A DNA stretch of 64,000 nucleotides, taken from NCBI GenBank assembly GCA_019414205.1, contig DXML01000012.1, forward strand, positions 136,360 to 200,359, written 5' to 3'. Both the position numbers and the translations under genes were made by a program. Position 1 is the first letter of the stretch. Every line of letters begins with the position of its first letter. A model generated the notes under the pieces. That model was not told where the DNA came from. It worked only from the letters and a program-made list of their open reading frames with translations, and searched no databases. The DNA is from Collinsella sp. GTDB lineage: Bacteria; Actinomycetota; Coriobacteriia; Coriobacteriales; Coriobacteriaceae. This document shows positions 48,589-56,805 of this stretch, in pieces.

Positions 48589-50739
48589 TTAGTACTGGCT
48601 CTCGTGCTTGCTGAAGAAGTCGAAGCGCGGGGGTAGCGGCTTCACGCGGTGCTCGCCGGGCTTCTCGCCCAGGCTCTCCACAAACTCATCCGTGGAGGCG
48701 AAGATGTTATCCCAGCTAAAGAAGGCGACCGGGTCAACGTCGAAGTACTCGCAGATGAGCTCGCAGCCGGCAGGGACGATGCCGTGCATGAGCACGGTCG
48801 CCACGCGCAGCTCGGTAAAGGCGTCGACGAGGGCCTGCGTCATTGCGGCGTTTGCCGGCTCGCCCTCGAGCTTGTTGGCGGCCTTAGAGGCGTCGCTCCA
48901 GCGCTTGTTGGCGGCACGCAGGTAGTCGTCGCACACGGCGAGCGCGCGGTGCGTCTCGAACTTGTACATGGCTTGCTCAAAGGCGAGAGCTGCCTGCTCG
49001 GCGGCTTCGACCACGGTGTCAGAAGCGGCACCGGCGGGGATGCAGCCGTTGCGGTAGGGGTTCTCGTCGCCCTCCTTGACGGCGACGCCGTAGAAGCAGC
49101 TGCGGGCCAGACGGTTGAACACGCCGGTCAAAAGGGCGCTCTCCTTAAGGGCCGGATCGATGACGCGCTTGTCGTCGCAGGCGCGCACCTCGTTGCCGTC
49201 CTTGTCCTTGCCAGTCACACGCGTGTCGTATGCCTTGGGGCTAAAGCTCACTGGCTTCTCGGACAGGCCGAGCGACAGCCAGTGAGCGCGCATCTGCTCG
49301 CAGGTGTAGTGGTTGAGCAGGTCGTCTGCCGGCGGGGGAGGCGTCTGCGAGGACGAGCTGGCCTTTTTGCCCATGTAGAGCAGGTGGTAGCAGGCGCTGA
49401 CGGTGCTCTGCGTAAGGTCCCAACTCAGGGCCTCCCACATGGCGGTTTGCGCGATGCAGTAGAAATAGATGTTGTCCTGACCGATGAACTGGTAGATCTG
49501 CGCGTCGTCAGAGCACCACCAGTCGCGCCAGTCGAGCGAGCTGTGCTGGTAGGTGGGCGCGGGGACCTGCGTGGAATCGGCGGCGGGCTCGCCCATGAGG
49601 GCGGCATCCTGGGCGGCGACGCCCTCGGTCACGCCGGCGGCCTTGGCATCGCGTGCGAGCACGGTGCGAGTGTAGCTGATGGGCGCCCACAGGCTCTCGG
49701 GCCAGCACCAGCAGGTGACGTCGGTCACGCCGTCGACCTCGGGCACCGGAACGCCCCAGTCGATGTTGCCGGTGATGCGGAAGGGCACGAGCGCCTTGCC
49801 GCTGCGGAAGCGCACGCCGCCGTTGGCGAGCACCGCGTGGGCGTCGTCGCGCTCCTTCCAGCTGGGGAAGGTGACGGTAAAGCTGCTCTTGTTGCCCTCG
49901 GGCTCCAGCACGGTGTGCTCGGGGAGCTGGTCCTCGACGGCATCGAAGGCCTCGCGGAACTTGTTCTGGATGTAGAGCTGAGCCGGCAGCAGCCACTCCT
50001 CCATGGTCTTGGAGACCACGGAGCGAACCTGCGGGTTCTGGGCGAGCTTGGCGGTATAGGTCTTCATAAAGTCGAGGTAGGCCGGCAGATCAAAGTAGAG
50101 ATTGTCGACCGGGCGCAGCTCGGGCACCTCGCCGGTGAGCTGGCTCTTGGGCGCGATGAGCTCCTCGGGCTCAAACTGGTGGCCCAGATCGCACTCGTCG
50201 GCATAAGCCTTCTCGGACTTGCAGCCCTGGATGGGGCAGCGGCCGATGACCTGGCGGCCGTTGAGGAACGTGCCGGCCTTGGCATCGTAGAACTGCAGCG
50301 TGGAGCGCTTGGAGATGGTGCCCTGCTCGTGCAGACGCTCGATAATCTCCGCGGTCACCTCGTTGTGAATCTGCGCAGCCGGCTCAAGGCCCGAGCCGCC
50401 GTAGATGTCACAGCTGATGTTGTAGTTGTTGAGGGTCGCGGCCTGGCGGGAGTGATTGGACTCGACATACTCGCCGATGGACTTATCGTAGCCTTCATTC
50501 TCCTTGAGCTTGCGGTAGCTCTCCATGATGGGCGAGCCGTAGCAGTCGGTGCCCGAGGTGAAGATGACGCTCTCGCGGCCCAGGCGGTCGCGAAGGAAGC
50601 GGGCAAAGAAGTCGGCCGGGACAAAGACGCCGCCGACGTGGCCAAAGTGCAGGCCTTTGTTGCCGTAAGGCTCGCCGGCGGTAACGATGGCGCGGCGCGG
50701 CCAGCTGGGACGGTCGTTCATGGAGTATTTGGATGCCAT
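48589..50739 (-). CDS. Methionyl-tRNA synthetase-like class I enzyme, divergent
   Basis: About 716 residues. Class I features of MetRS are in order: GEPYGNKGLHFGHVGG (the HIGH region), SGTDCYGSPI (usual GTDEHG), a zinc knuckle CPIQGC...CDLGH, ITGNIDWGVPVP, FIGQDNIYFY and a helical anticodon-binding domain. The KMSKS loop is degenerate: GKKASSSSQTPPPP keeps the first Lys but lacks the second Lys and the following Gly. A roughly 25-residue insertion (around GVAAQDAALMGEP) precedes the Q-site. It could be the only MetRS of this lineage or a specialised paralogue. I chose the ATG at 50739 because AAGGAG lies 6 nt upstream; the frame extends to 50823 without one. Confidence 0.8.
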   Translation of the reverse strand: MASKYSMNDRPSWPRRAIVTAGEPYGNKGLHFGHVGGVFVPADFFARFLRDRLGRESVIFTSGTDCYGSPIMESYRKLKENEGYDKSIGEYVESNHSRQAATLNNYNISCDIYGGSGLEPAAQIHNEVTAEIIERLHEQGTISKRSTLQFYDAKAGTFLNGRQVIGRCPIQGCKSEKAYADECDLGHQFEPEELIAPKSQLTGEVPELRPVDNLYFDLPAYLDFMKTYTAKLAQNPQVRSVVSKTMEEWLLPAQLYIQNKFREAFDAVEDQLPEHTVLEPEGNKSSFTVTFPSWKERDDAHAVLANGGVRFRSGKALVPFRITGNIDWGVPVPEVDGVTDVTCWCWPESLWAPISYTRTVLARDAKAAGVTEGVAAQDAALMGEPAADSTQVPAPTYQHSSLDWRDWWCSDDAQIYQFIGQDNIYFYCIAQTAMWEALSWDLTQSTVSACYHLLYMGKKASSSSQTPPPPADDLLNHYTCEQMRAHWLSLGLSEKPVSFSPKAYDTRVTGKDKDGNEVRACDDKRVIDPALKESALLTGVFNRLARSCFYGVAVKEGDENPYRNGCIPAGAASDTVVEAAEQAALAFEQAMYKFETHRALAVCDDYLRAANKRWSDASKAANKLEGEPANAAMTQALVDAFTELRVATVLMHGIVPAGCELICEYFDVDPVAFFSWDNIFASTDEFVESLGEKPGEHRVKPLPPRFDFFSKHESQY

Positions 50740-50872
50740 GGGACTCCTTCGCATATAGGTAAGAGCGCGGCCGGGCACGGGGTTCGGCGGCGCGGTGGTC
50801 AATTCGTGCATATCGTTCGACATTATCGCACATGCGGGCGGGTGCGTGGCAGGGGCGCTATCCTAAGATGCT

Positions 50873-51442
50873 ATGAATGAGATTTCCAACATACATGCGT
50901 TTGAGGACGAGGATTTTCTACACGCTTGCTTCGTGTGGGGGATGGCCGTGATCGCGGTGTTTGCCGTGTGCCTGGTGCCGGTGTTTATGCTGTTGGGCGG
51001 GCCTGCGGACTTGGACGCGGCTGAGGCGGGCGGCTGGATGGCTGTCGTGGGCTGGATAGTCGGCTTGGCTGCGGTCTCAATGGCATCGTTTGCCGTGCAC
51101 GAGCTGGTGCATGCGGTGTTTTTTAAGCTGCTGGCGCCTGCGGGCGCGCAGGTGACCTTTGGGGCGAATCGCGAGACGGCGATGATCTATGCCTGCGCCG
51201 AGGGCGTTGTGTATTCGCGCCGGCGGTACATGGCGGTTTGCCTGGCGCCGACGGTTGTTGTGACGACAGCATTTGCCCTGGGGTTTGCGTTCTCGGACTA
51301 TCCGCTGCTGTGCTACCTGGCGGCTGGTCTGCACTTGTCGGGCTGTGTGGGTGATTGGTATTACGTGCGGACCATTCTGCGCGACCGCCGTATCGTCGCC
51401 TGCGAGGATACGTCCTTTGGCGTGCGCTTTTTCGCAAAGTAG
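50873..51442 (+). CDS. DUF3267 membrane protein with HExxH motif
   Basis: The 189 residues carry about four transmembrane helices. The helix SMASFAVHELVHAVFFKLL contains HELVH, matching the HExxH zinc-protease motif of the DUF3267 family. A later motif, GLHLSGCVGDWYYV, holds Asp and His residues that may complete the site. Activity as an intramembrane metalloprotease is possible but unproved. It is divergent from the MetRS-like gene and is followed after 67 nt by queH. Confidence 0.8.
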   Translation: MNEISNIHAFEDEDFLHACFVWGMAVIAVFAVCLVPVFMLLGGPADLDAAEAGGWMAVVGWIVGLAAVSMASFAVHELVHAVFFKLLAPAGAQVTFGANRETAMIYACAEGVVYSRRRYMAVCLAPTVVVTTAFALGFAFSDYPLLCYLAAGLHLSGCVGDWYYVRTILRDRRIVACEDTSFGVRFFAK

Positions 51443-51509
51443 TCTTTTTGGGACGGGGCTATTTTAGCTGCCATGATGTCGGTGTGAGTTTTCTGGGACG
51501 GGGATGTCG

Positions 51510-52085
51510 ATGAAGTCGTTGTTGCTGCATGCGTGCTGTGCACCATGCTCGCTTGAGCCGGTTCGCCTGCTGCGCGAGGAGGGGTTTGAGCCCACGATTT
51601 GCTGGACCAATCCCAATATTCAACCGCGCGATGAATGGCGGCGGCGTCTGGACGAGCTGCGCCGGTGGTGTGCCGATGGCGACATCGAGCTCATCGAGGC
51701 GGGGGAGGACCGCGAGCGCTGGGAGGCCGGCGTGGCCCCGCTGGGTGCCGATCGGCCCCGTCGCTGTCGCTCGTGCTATGCCTTGCGCTTGGCCGAGGCA
51801 TGCCGCGTTGCCCAGGAGCGCAGGTTTGAATATGTGGGTACGACGCTCGCCGTCTCGCCGTATCAGCTGTTCGACACCTGCAATGACGTGCTTGAGCGTT
51901 TGGCGGCCGCCCATGGGCTCACCCCGGTGATTCGCGATTTTCGCCCGTATTATCCCGAGGCTACGCGCCGTTCGCGCGAACTGGGCATGTATCGACAGAA
52001 CTACTGCGGCTGCCGCTTTTCTGCTGTCGAGGCGGCCATGGACCGCGCCCGCATCCGCGACGAGCGCAAAGCCGCCAAAAAGTAG
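51510..52085 (+). CDS. queH: Epoxyqueuosine reductase QueH
   Basis: The 191-residue enzyme (formerly DUF208) carries out the last step of queuosine synthesis, reducing epoxyqueuosine in tRNA; it replaces the cobalamin-dependent QueG. Metal and cluster Cys motifs are complete: LLLHACCAPCSLEPV, RPRRCRSCYALRLAEA and QNYCGCRFS. AVSPYQLFD is typical. Two ATGs lie 6 nt apart; the second (51510) has better spacing from GGGACGGGG. It is followed 65 nt later by queA, and tgt lies 5 kb on. Confidence 0.93.
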   Translation: MKSLLLHACCAPCSLEPVRLLREEGFEPTICWTNPNIQPRDEWRRRLDELRRWCADGDIELIEAGEDRERWEAGVAPLGADRPRRCRSCYALRLAEACRVAQERRFEYVGTTLAVSPYQLFDTCNDVLERLAAAHGLTPVIRDFRPYYPEATRRSRELGMYRQNYCGCRFSAVEAAMDRARIRDERKAAKK

Positions 52086-52104
52086 TTCGTTTGGGACGTC
52101 AGCC

Positions 52105-52113
52105 TGCTAGGAT
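52105..52113 (+). promoter_or_regulatory. Extended -10 promoter candidate for queA
   Basis: TGC followed by TAGGAT lies 36 nt before the queA GTG. Confidence 0.35.
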
Positions 52114-52149
52114 GTAGAGCGGACTTTAGCTATATAAGGAGTATCCGAC

Positions 52150-53367
52150 GTGTCTATGCGTACCGATGATTTTGACTACAACCTTCCTGAGGAACTGATT
52201 GCCCAGGCTCCTGCCGAGCCGCGCGACTCCTGCCGCCTGCTGGTGGTGGATCGCAAAGGCTCCCAGGCGGGGAAGCCGCTGGAGCACGGCGGTACCGTTG
52301 AGCACCGCATCTTCCGCGACATCATCGACTATATCGAGCCGGGCGATGTGCTCGTCATCAACAAGACGCGTGTGATGCCGGCCCGCCTGATCGGTCGCAA
52401 AGCCGGCTCGGGTGGCGTGGTCGAGACGCTGCTGCTCAAGCGCCGTGAGGATGTTGACCCGCTGGGCCACGTTTGGGAGTGCCTGGTCAAGCCGGGTAAG
52501 CGCCTGAAGCCCGGTGCTCAGATTGAGTATCGCGCCGGTGGCGCCCATGCGCCCGAGGGGGCTCCCGTGGTGCTGACGGCCGAGGTCATCGACTTTGTCA
52601 CCGATAGCCGCGGAGGCCGTCTGGTGCGCTTTGAGCCGGCCGGCTGCAATGCCGCCGGCGAGCCGCGCACGCTCGACGAGGCCATTCATGCTGCCGGTCA
52701 CGTGCCGCTGCCGCCCTACATTACCGATTACGAGGGCGATCCCGAGAAGTACCAGACCGTCTACGCCATGAAGGAGGAGCACTCGGCTGCCGCTCCTACG
52801 GCGGGTCTGCACTTTACTCCCGAGCTCATGGCCGCTATCGAGGCCAAGGGCGCGAAGTTTGCCGCCGTCGAGCTCGAGGTGGGCATCGATACCTTCCGCT
52901 TGGTGGAGGAGGACGACCCTACGCAGCACGTCATGCACACCGAGCGCTACCACGTGTCGCAGGAGGTTGTCGACGCCGTGCATAAGGCGAAGGCCGAGGG
53001 TCATCGTGTGATCGCCGTCGGCACCACCGCGGTGCGCTCGCTCGAGAGTGCGTTTGACGCGGACGCGCCGGTGTCCGATCCGGCTGTGACGGCGCGCTAT
53101 TTTGAAGGCCGCGAGGACGGTGCCGACACGCTCGGCCGCGGCGACATCGTGGCGCGCGAGAACGCCACGACGCAGCTTTACCTCATGCCCGGCTCGACCT
53201 ATCACGTGGTCGACGCGCTGATCACGAACTTCCACGTGCCGCGCTCCACGCTCATGATGCTCGTAAGCGCGCTTGCCACCCGCGACCAGATCATGGATGC
53301 CTACGCCGCTGCTATCGAAGAGCGCTACCGCTTCTTCAGCTTTGGCGACGCGATGCTCATTTTGTAG
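52150..53367 (+). CDS. queA: S-adenosylmethionine:tRNA ribosyltransferase-isomerase
   Basis: The 405-residue QueA moves the ribosyl part of SAM onto preQ1 in tRNA, giving epoxyqueuosine. Family text: FDYNLPEELIAQAPAEPRDS, VLVINKTRVMPARL, HVPLPPYI, EEHSAAAPTAGLHFTPELMA, HTERYHVS, VIAVGTTAVRSLES and TNFHVPRSTLMMLVSALA. It is longer than many QueA proteins because of a loop near VTDSRGGRLVRFEPAGC. The GTG at 52150 is 8 nt from AAGGAG; the ATG two codons later is less well spaced. Its stop lies in the first base of a 13-bp hairpin (53367-53395). Confidence 0.94.
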   Translation: MSMRTDDFDYNLPEELIAQAPAEPRDSCRLLVVDRKGSQAGKPLEHGGTVEHRIFRDIIDYIEPGDVLVINKTRVMPARLIGRKAGSGGVVETLLLKRREDVDPLGHVWECLVKPGKRLKPGAQIEYRAGGAHAPEGAPVVLTAEVIDFVTDSRGGRLVRFEPAGCNAAGEPRTLDEAIHAAGHVPLPPYITDYEGDPEKYQTVYAMKEEHSAAAPTAGLHFTPELMAAIEAKGAKFAAVELEVGIDTFRLVEEDDPTQHVMHTERYHVSQEVVDAVHKAKAEGHRVIAVGTTAVRSLESAFDADAPVSDPAVTARYFEGREDGADTLGRGDIVARENATTQLYLMPGSTYHVVDALITNFHVPRSTLMMLVSALATRDQIMDAYAAAIEERYRFFSFGDAMLIL

Positions 53368-53395
53368 GTTACGGCGTTTTACAAACGCCGTAACC
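53367..53395 (+). terminator. Hairpin at the end of queA
   Basis: Perfect 13-bp stem GGTTACGGCGTTT/AAACGCCGTAACC with a 3-nt loop, but no T-run. A similar GTTACGCGGTTT hairpin follows the SDR gene (56560), so it seems to be part of the repeat cluster. Confidence 0.55.
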
Positions 53396-53407
53396 GGCCG
53401 ACGCTGC

Positions 53408-53505
53408 AAACCCCCCTAAGCGGCAATCTGATGTTCAATCGTCGGGCATGACCAGAAGGTCAATGCCCCCCTCTTTCACGTCACCTTGCTCGCTCAGGGG
53501 CGTTT
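53408..53505. repeat. Long-hairpin repeat (GACC-AGAA-GGTC tip), copy 1
   Basis: About 98 nt folds as one long imperfect hairpin: outer arms AAACCCCCCTAAGCGGCAA and TTGCTCGCTCAGGGGCGTTT, inner stem GGGCAT...ATGCCC, and tip GACCAGAAGGTC. The inner part and tip are shared with 56601-56700 and 63148-63192. Confidence 0.75.
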
Positions 53506-53528
53506 TCGCTGACGTTGCCAAAGCATCG

Positions 53529-53567
53529 GCAGGTACTCATTGGGGACGTACTTAAATGAGTGCCTGC
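53529..53567. repeat. GGGGACG-loop hairpin, copy 1
   Basis: GCAGGTACTCAT/ATGAGTGCCTGC arms (one mismatch) enclose TGGGGACGTACTTAA. The 24-nt stretch from GGGGACG through GAGTGCC recurs at 56775-56798. Confidence 0.65.
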
Positions 53568-53572
53568 AGAAT

Positions 53573-53636
53573 GAGAGTGGATAATCTCCCGTTTTTGGCC
53601 TGCTTGGGGGCTCAAAGTGGGAGATTATCCACTCTC
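53573..53636. repeat. AGTGGATAATCTCCC palindrome, copy 1
   Basis: Perfect 18-bp inverted arms GAGAGTGGATAATCTCCC and GGGAGATTATCCACTCTC around a 28-nt centre. A decayed copy lies at 56806-56869. Confidence 0.7.
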
Positions 53637-53652
53637 GTCATTGGGCTAGTCG

Positions 53653-53696
53653 TTGGGGACGTTCTTGTTTGACTAGTCGTTTAAGAACGTCCCCAA
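53653..53696. repeat. TTGGGGACGTTCTT palindrome
   Basis: Perfect 14-bp arms TTGGGGACGTTCTT/AAGAACGTCCCCAA with a centre containing GACTAGTC. It ends 3 nt before the stop codon of the minus-strand gene and could act as its terminator. Confidence 0.7.
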
Positions 53697-53699
53697 TGA

Positions 53700-55463
53700 C
53701 TACTTGCTTGCGAACAGCCAGACTAGGATGATCGCCAGGATTGCGGCGACGATGCAGACGATGGCGCCGGTGAATTTGATGCGTGAGTCGCGGGTACGTT
53801 CGCGCACCGCGTCCTCGGTGGCCTCGAGCTGGGCGACTTCTCGCTCGGTCTCGGCGTGTTCGGCTTTGTCTCGGGCCAAGGATCCTGCAAGCGACTCAGT
53901 GATCTCTGGGTGGTCGTGCACTTCGGTCGCCTGTTCGATGATCGACTGCGCATGTGCGGCATCTGCTTGGGCGTTGGCGATGCTCTGCTCCTGATCGCGG
54001 CGTGCCTTGTCCTCGGCAGTGATCTTCTCGCGCAGTTCGCGCTGACGAGTCGCGGCGGCTGTCTTCGCCGTCTGCAGCTCGTCGCGCGCGGCATCGGCTT
54101 CGGTCGTCACGGCTTGGTGCGCGCGTTTTGCGTCGGCGATAGGGGATTGAGCCTGCTCGACGGCCTGCTCGGCTGCGGCAAGCGAGTGCTCAAGGTCGGC
54201 GGTGATGCGCGGGACATCTTCTTCGGCTTTACGCAGGGCATCTGCCGTGTCGGAAATCTGCATCGAGAGCTCGCTGGTGCGCACCGTATAGTTGGCGGGA
54301 TTTGCCGAGGGATTGCGTTGCAGCTCGGCATACTCGTGGCGCAGCGTTTCGAGTTGAGCGCGCGTGGCGTCGACGGTTTGTTGCGCGGCGGCAACGCCGG
54401 CGTCGCGCTCGGCCTGCACCTTGTCGCGGATGCGCTTGGAATCCTCGAGGCGTCGAACGAGCCGGTTACCGGTCTCGCGCGAGCTGGCTTCGCGCGCCTC
54501 CACGGCATCGAGCGCGGCTTTGAGACGCCGCTCGGTGGCATCGTCCTCTTCATTTATTTGCTCGAGCTGCGCCTTGAGCTCTGTTGCCTTGGCAGCATGG
54601 GTATCGCGGCCGATTTCTGCTGCCGCGGCGGCCTTTTGTGCCGTGTCGATAGTCTGGCGCTGCTCGGCGACGATTTGGTCGTAGCGGCCTGCGATGTCCT
54701 GGCGCGTCTCGAGTTCCTCGGCCTGATCGGCAATGCGCTGCTCAAGTTCGGCCAGGTGGGCGCGGGCATCGGCAAGTGCCTTTTTCGCGGCGTTCATCTC
54801 GCGCATGGCCGAGGCGCCCTGGGCGATAAAGGTGCCCACGGCGTTCGCAGTGTTCGAGACAGCGGTCCCCAGATCGCGGCTCGCGGCGGAGGAGTGCGGG
54901 GCGGTCGGGCGAGCGGTGTCGGCAGCGTCCGCATCGGCAGCCTGCGGCACGGCGATATTGCCGGTACCGCCCTCGATCACAGAAAAGCCTGCTGCGTGCG
55001 GGTCGACCGCATCGGCGCCAATCGTGGGATGCTCGAGCTGCAGAAACGAGGGCATGGTGCTGCCCTGGTCGGCAACCGGAGTCTCGCCGGGTACGAAGGT
55101 CGAGGCTGCCTCGGCGGCCTCCTCTTCCTCGGCGTCAACGTCAGCGTCGGCCACGGCGTCTTTCATCGCTTTGACGGCATCCATCATGGAGTCCATGACG
55201 GCGTCGAGCTCTTCTTCCGAAGAAACCTCGATAGGGCCCGCAGCTTGCGGAGCAGCATCCTGTACGGGGCGGTCGTCCTGAGCGGGCGCATCGTCGTTTT
55301 GCTCGTCTGCATCTTCGGCGCCAGGGGTTTCCGCCGTAGCGCTTTCGTCCAAGAATGGGCCGTCGAGGTCAATATCATCGCAGGTCACAGCGTCGGCATC
55401 TGCAGTGACGTCTGCGGAATCATCAATATGCTGTTGAGTCTGGGGGTCCAGCTCGTCTGTCAT
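53700..55463 (-). CDS. Tail-anchored coiled-coil protein, function unknown
   Basis: About 587 residues. An acidic, disordered N-terminal part (1-215, rich in Asp, Glu and Ala) is followed by about 330 residues of coiled coil (from NAAKKALADARAHLAELEQR to EVAQLEATEDAVRERTRDSR). A single C-terminal transmembrane helix ends it (FTGAIVCIVAAILAIILVWL, then FASK). There is no signal peptide, so it should be anchored by its tail with the coil in the cytoplasm, in the manner of cell-division or polarity scaffolds. No enzyme domain is seen. The frame is open upstream, but GAGGAG precedes the ATGs at 55469 and 55463; I use 55463 for spacing. Confidence 0.7.
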   Translation of the reverse strand: MTDELDPQTQQHIDDSADVTADADAVTCDDIDLDGPFLDESATAETPGAEDADEQNDDAPAQDDRPVQDAAPQAAGPIEVSSEEELDAVMDSMMDAVKAMKDAVADADVDAEEEEAAEAASTFVPGETPVADQGSTMPSFLQLEHPTIGADAVDPHAAGFSVIEGGTGNIAVPQAADADAADTARPTAPHSSAASRDLGTAVSNTANAVGTFIAQGASAMREMNAAKKALADARAHLAELEQRIADQAEELETRQDIAGRYDQIVAEQRQTIDTAQKAAAAAEIGRDTHAAKATELKAQLEQINEEDDATERRLKAALDAVEAREASSRETGNRLVRRLEDSKRIRDKVQAERDAGVAAAQQTVDATRAQLETLRHEYAELQRNPSANPANYTVRTSELSMQISDTADALRKAEEDVPRITADLEHSLAAAEQAVEQAQSPIADAKRAHQAVTTEADAARDELQTAKTAAATRQRELREKITAEDKARRDQEQSIANAQADAAHAQSIIEQATEVHDHPEITESLAGSLARDKAEHAETEREVAQLEATEDAVRERTRDSRIKFTGAIVCIVAAILAIILVWLFASK

Positions 55464-55757
55464 AGGCATGTGCTCCTCATCGTTGTTTGTCACCCTATGA
55501 TAAAGTCTCGCGCCGACATCCCGCGCGCTGCAGCAAAGTTTCAAAACGTGTTCGATGGCTCGCGTCGATAGCAAAAACTCGGCCACTTTATCCAGTTTGT
55601 ACTTGACATTCCCTTCGCCGAAAGACGTTGCGCCGTTCGCCTGCCATGGGCTTTATTTTTCACTTGAACCCGCTAAAGTTGCATTTCAGCTTTTGGCGCG
55701 TGAAGTTGGATGCGCGCAGTCGACGGGCAGGCCCGTCGCGATTTGAAAGGACTTTAT
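55464..55757. other. Divergent intergenic region
   Basis: No gene is supported. TTGACA at 55603-55608 is a consensus -35 box, but no good -10 follows at 16-18 nt. A GAAAGGA ribosome site for the SDR gene lies at 55745-55751. Confidence 0.35.
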
Positions 55758-56558
55758 ATGGGACTTTTCACTGGTAAGACCGTGATCGTCACCGGCGGCG
55801 GCAAGGCCACGCTCAAGGACGGCTCCGCTGGCTCCATCGGCTACGGTATCGATATCGCTTTTGCCAAGGAGGGCGCAAACCTCGTCATTACCGGCCGCAA
55901 CGTTGCCAAGCTCGAGGCTGCCAAGGAATCCCTCGAGGCCGAGTACGGCGTCAAGGTTCTGCCTGTTCAGGCCGATGTCTCGGCTGGTCAGGACAACGAG
56001 GCCGTCGTCCAGAACGTCATCGACAAGGCCATTGAGGAGTTCGGCCGCATCGACGCCGTCGTCAACAATGCTCAGGCCAGCGCTTCGGGCGTGACGATCG
56101 CCGATCACACCATGGACCAGTTCAACCTCGCCATTTACTCCGGTCTGTATGCCACCTACCTGTACATGCAGAAGGCCTACCCGCACCTGAAGGAGACCAA
56201 GGGCTCCGTGGTCAACTTTGCTTCGGGCGCCGGCCTGTTTGGCAACTATGGCCAGTGCAGCTACGCCGCTGCCAAGGAGGGCATCCGCGGTCTGACCCGC
56301 GTCGCTGCCAACGAGTGGGGCAAGGACGGCATCAACGTCAATATCGTTTGCCCGCTTGCTTGGACCGCCGCGCTCGAGAACTTCCAGGATGCCTATCCCG
56401 AGGCGTTCAAGGCCAACGTCCACATGCCGCCGGCGGGTCACTACGGCGACGTCGAGAAGGAAATCGGCCGCGTTGTCGTTCAGCTCTGCGGTCCCGACTT
56501 TAAGTATATGAACGGCGAGACCGTCACCCTCGAGGGTGGCATGGGCCAGCGTCCGTAG
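55758..56558 (+). CDS. Short-chain dehydrogenase/reductase
   Basis: The 266-residue classical SDR oxidises or reduces a hydroxyl/carbonyl with NAD(P). The dinucleotide site is unusual: VIVTGGGKATLKDGSAGSIG carries an insertion between the Gly residues of TGxxxGxG. The active site is intact: NFASGAGLFGNYGQCSYAAAK has Ser and Tyr-x3-Lys, and NNAQAS stands for the usual NNAG. The end reads YMNGETVTLEGGMGQ. Substrate unknown; bile-acid or steroid alcohols are possible in a gut organism, but nothing in the sequence proves it. The ATG at 55758 has GAAAGGA 6 nt upstream. Monocistronic, followed by a repeat cluster. Confidence 0.88.
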   Translation: MGLFTGKTVIVTGGGKATLKDGSAGSIGYGIDIAFAKEGANLVITGRNVAKLEAAKESLEAEYGVKVLPVQADVSAGQDNEAVVQNVIDKAIEEFGRIDAVVNNAQASASGVTIADHTMDQFNLAIYSGLYATYLYMQKAYPHLKETKGSVVNFASGAGLFGNYGQCSYAAAKEGIRGLTRVAANEWGKDGINVNIVCPLAWTAALENFQDAYPEAFKANVHMPPAGHYGDVEKEIGRVVVQLCGPDFKYMNGETVTLEGGMGQRP

Positions 56559-56559
56559 G

Positions 56560-56587
56560 GTTACGCGGTTTTACCAAACCGCGTAAC
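56560..56587 (+). terminator. Hairpin after SDR gene
   Basis: 12-bp stem GTTACGCGGTTT/AAACCGCGTAAC with a TACC loop, starting 2 nt after the stop. It parallels the hairpin after queA and lacks a T-run. Confidence 0.55.
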
Positions 56588-56600
56588 GGGTCGACGCTGC

Positions 56601-56700
56601 GCGGTCACCAGGGCGACAACTTGTCATTCAAAGAGGGCGGCATGACCAGAAGGTCAATGCCGCCCTCTTTTCATGCCAATTTGTTCGCCCTGGTGACCGC
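56601..56700. repeat. Long-hairpin repeat (GACC-AGAA-GGTC tip), copy 2
   Basis: The clearest copy: 100 nt with outer arms GCGGTCACCAGGGCGACAA and TTGTTCGCCCTGGTGACCGC, inner arms AAAGAGGGCGGCAT and ATGCCGCCCTCTTT, and tip GACCAGAAGGTC. Between inner and outer arms the two sides differ. It probably also terminates transcription on both strands. Confidence 0.8.
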
Positions 56701-56767
56701 TCGCTGACGTTGTCAAAACATCGGCGTTGCCAAAATATCGGCGTTGCCGTGGCTGGTAAATAGCTCC

Positions 56768-56794
56768 ACTCATCGGGGACGTACTTAAATGAGT
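56768..56794. repeat. GGGGACG-loop hairpin, copy 2
   Basis: ACTCAT/ATGAGT arms around CGGGGACGTACTTAA. The 3' side continues GTGCCCGCAGAATGA, as in copy 1, but the 5' outer arm has been lost. Confidence 0.6.
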
Positions 56795-56805
56795 GCCCGC
56801 AGAAT

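Noticed and set aside
48649..50880. 743-codon plus-strand open frame opposite the MetRS-like gene
   Set aside because: Antisense shadow rich in Val, Gly and Ala; the minus strand carries all the synthetase motifs.
51443..51509. Possible preQ1 riboswitch before queH
   Set aside because: The 67-nt gap lacks the C-rich loop and A-rich tail of preQ1 aptamers.
53856..55571. 571-codon plus-strand open frame opposite the coiled-coil gene
   Set aside because: Cys/Gly/Leu-rich antisense text; the minus frame has a ribosome site, heptads and a clean tail anchor.
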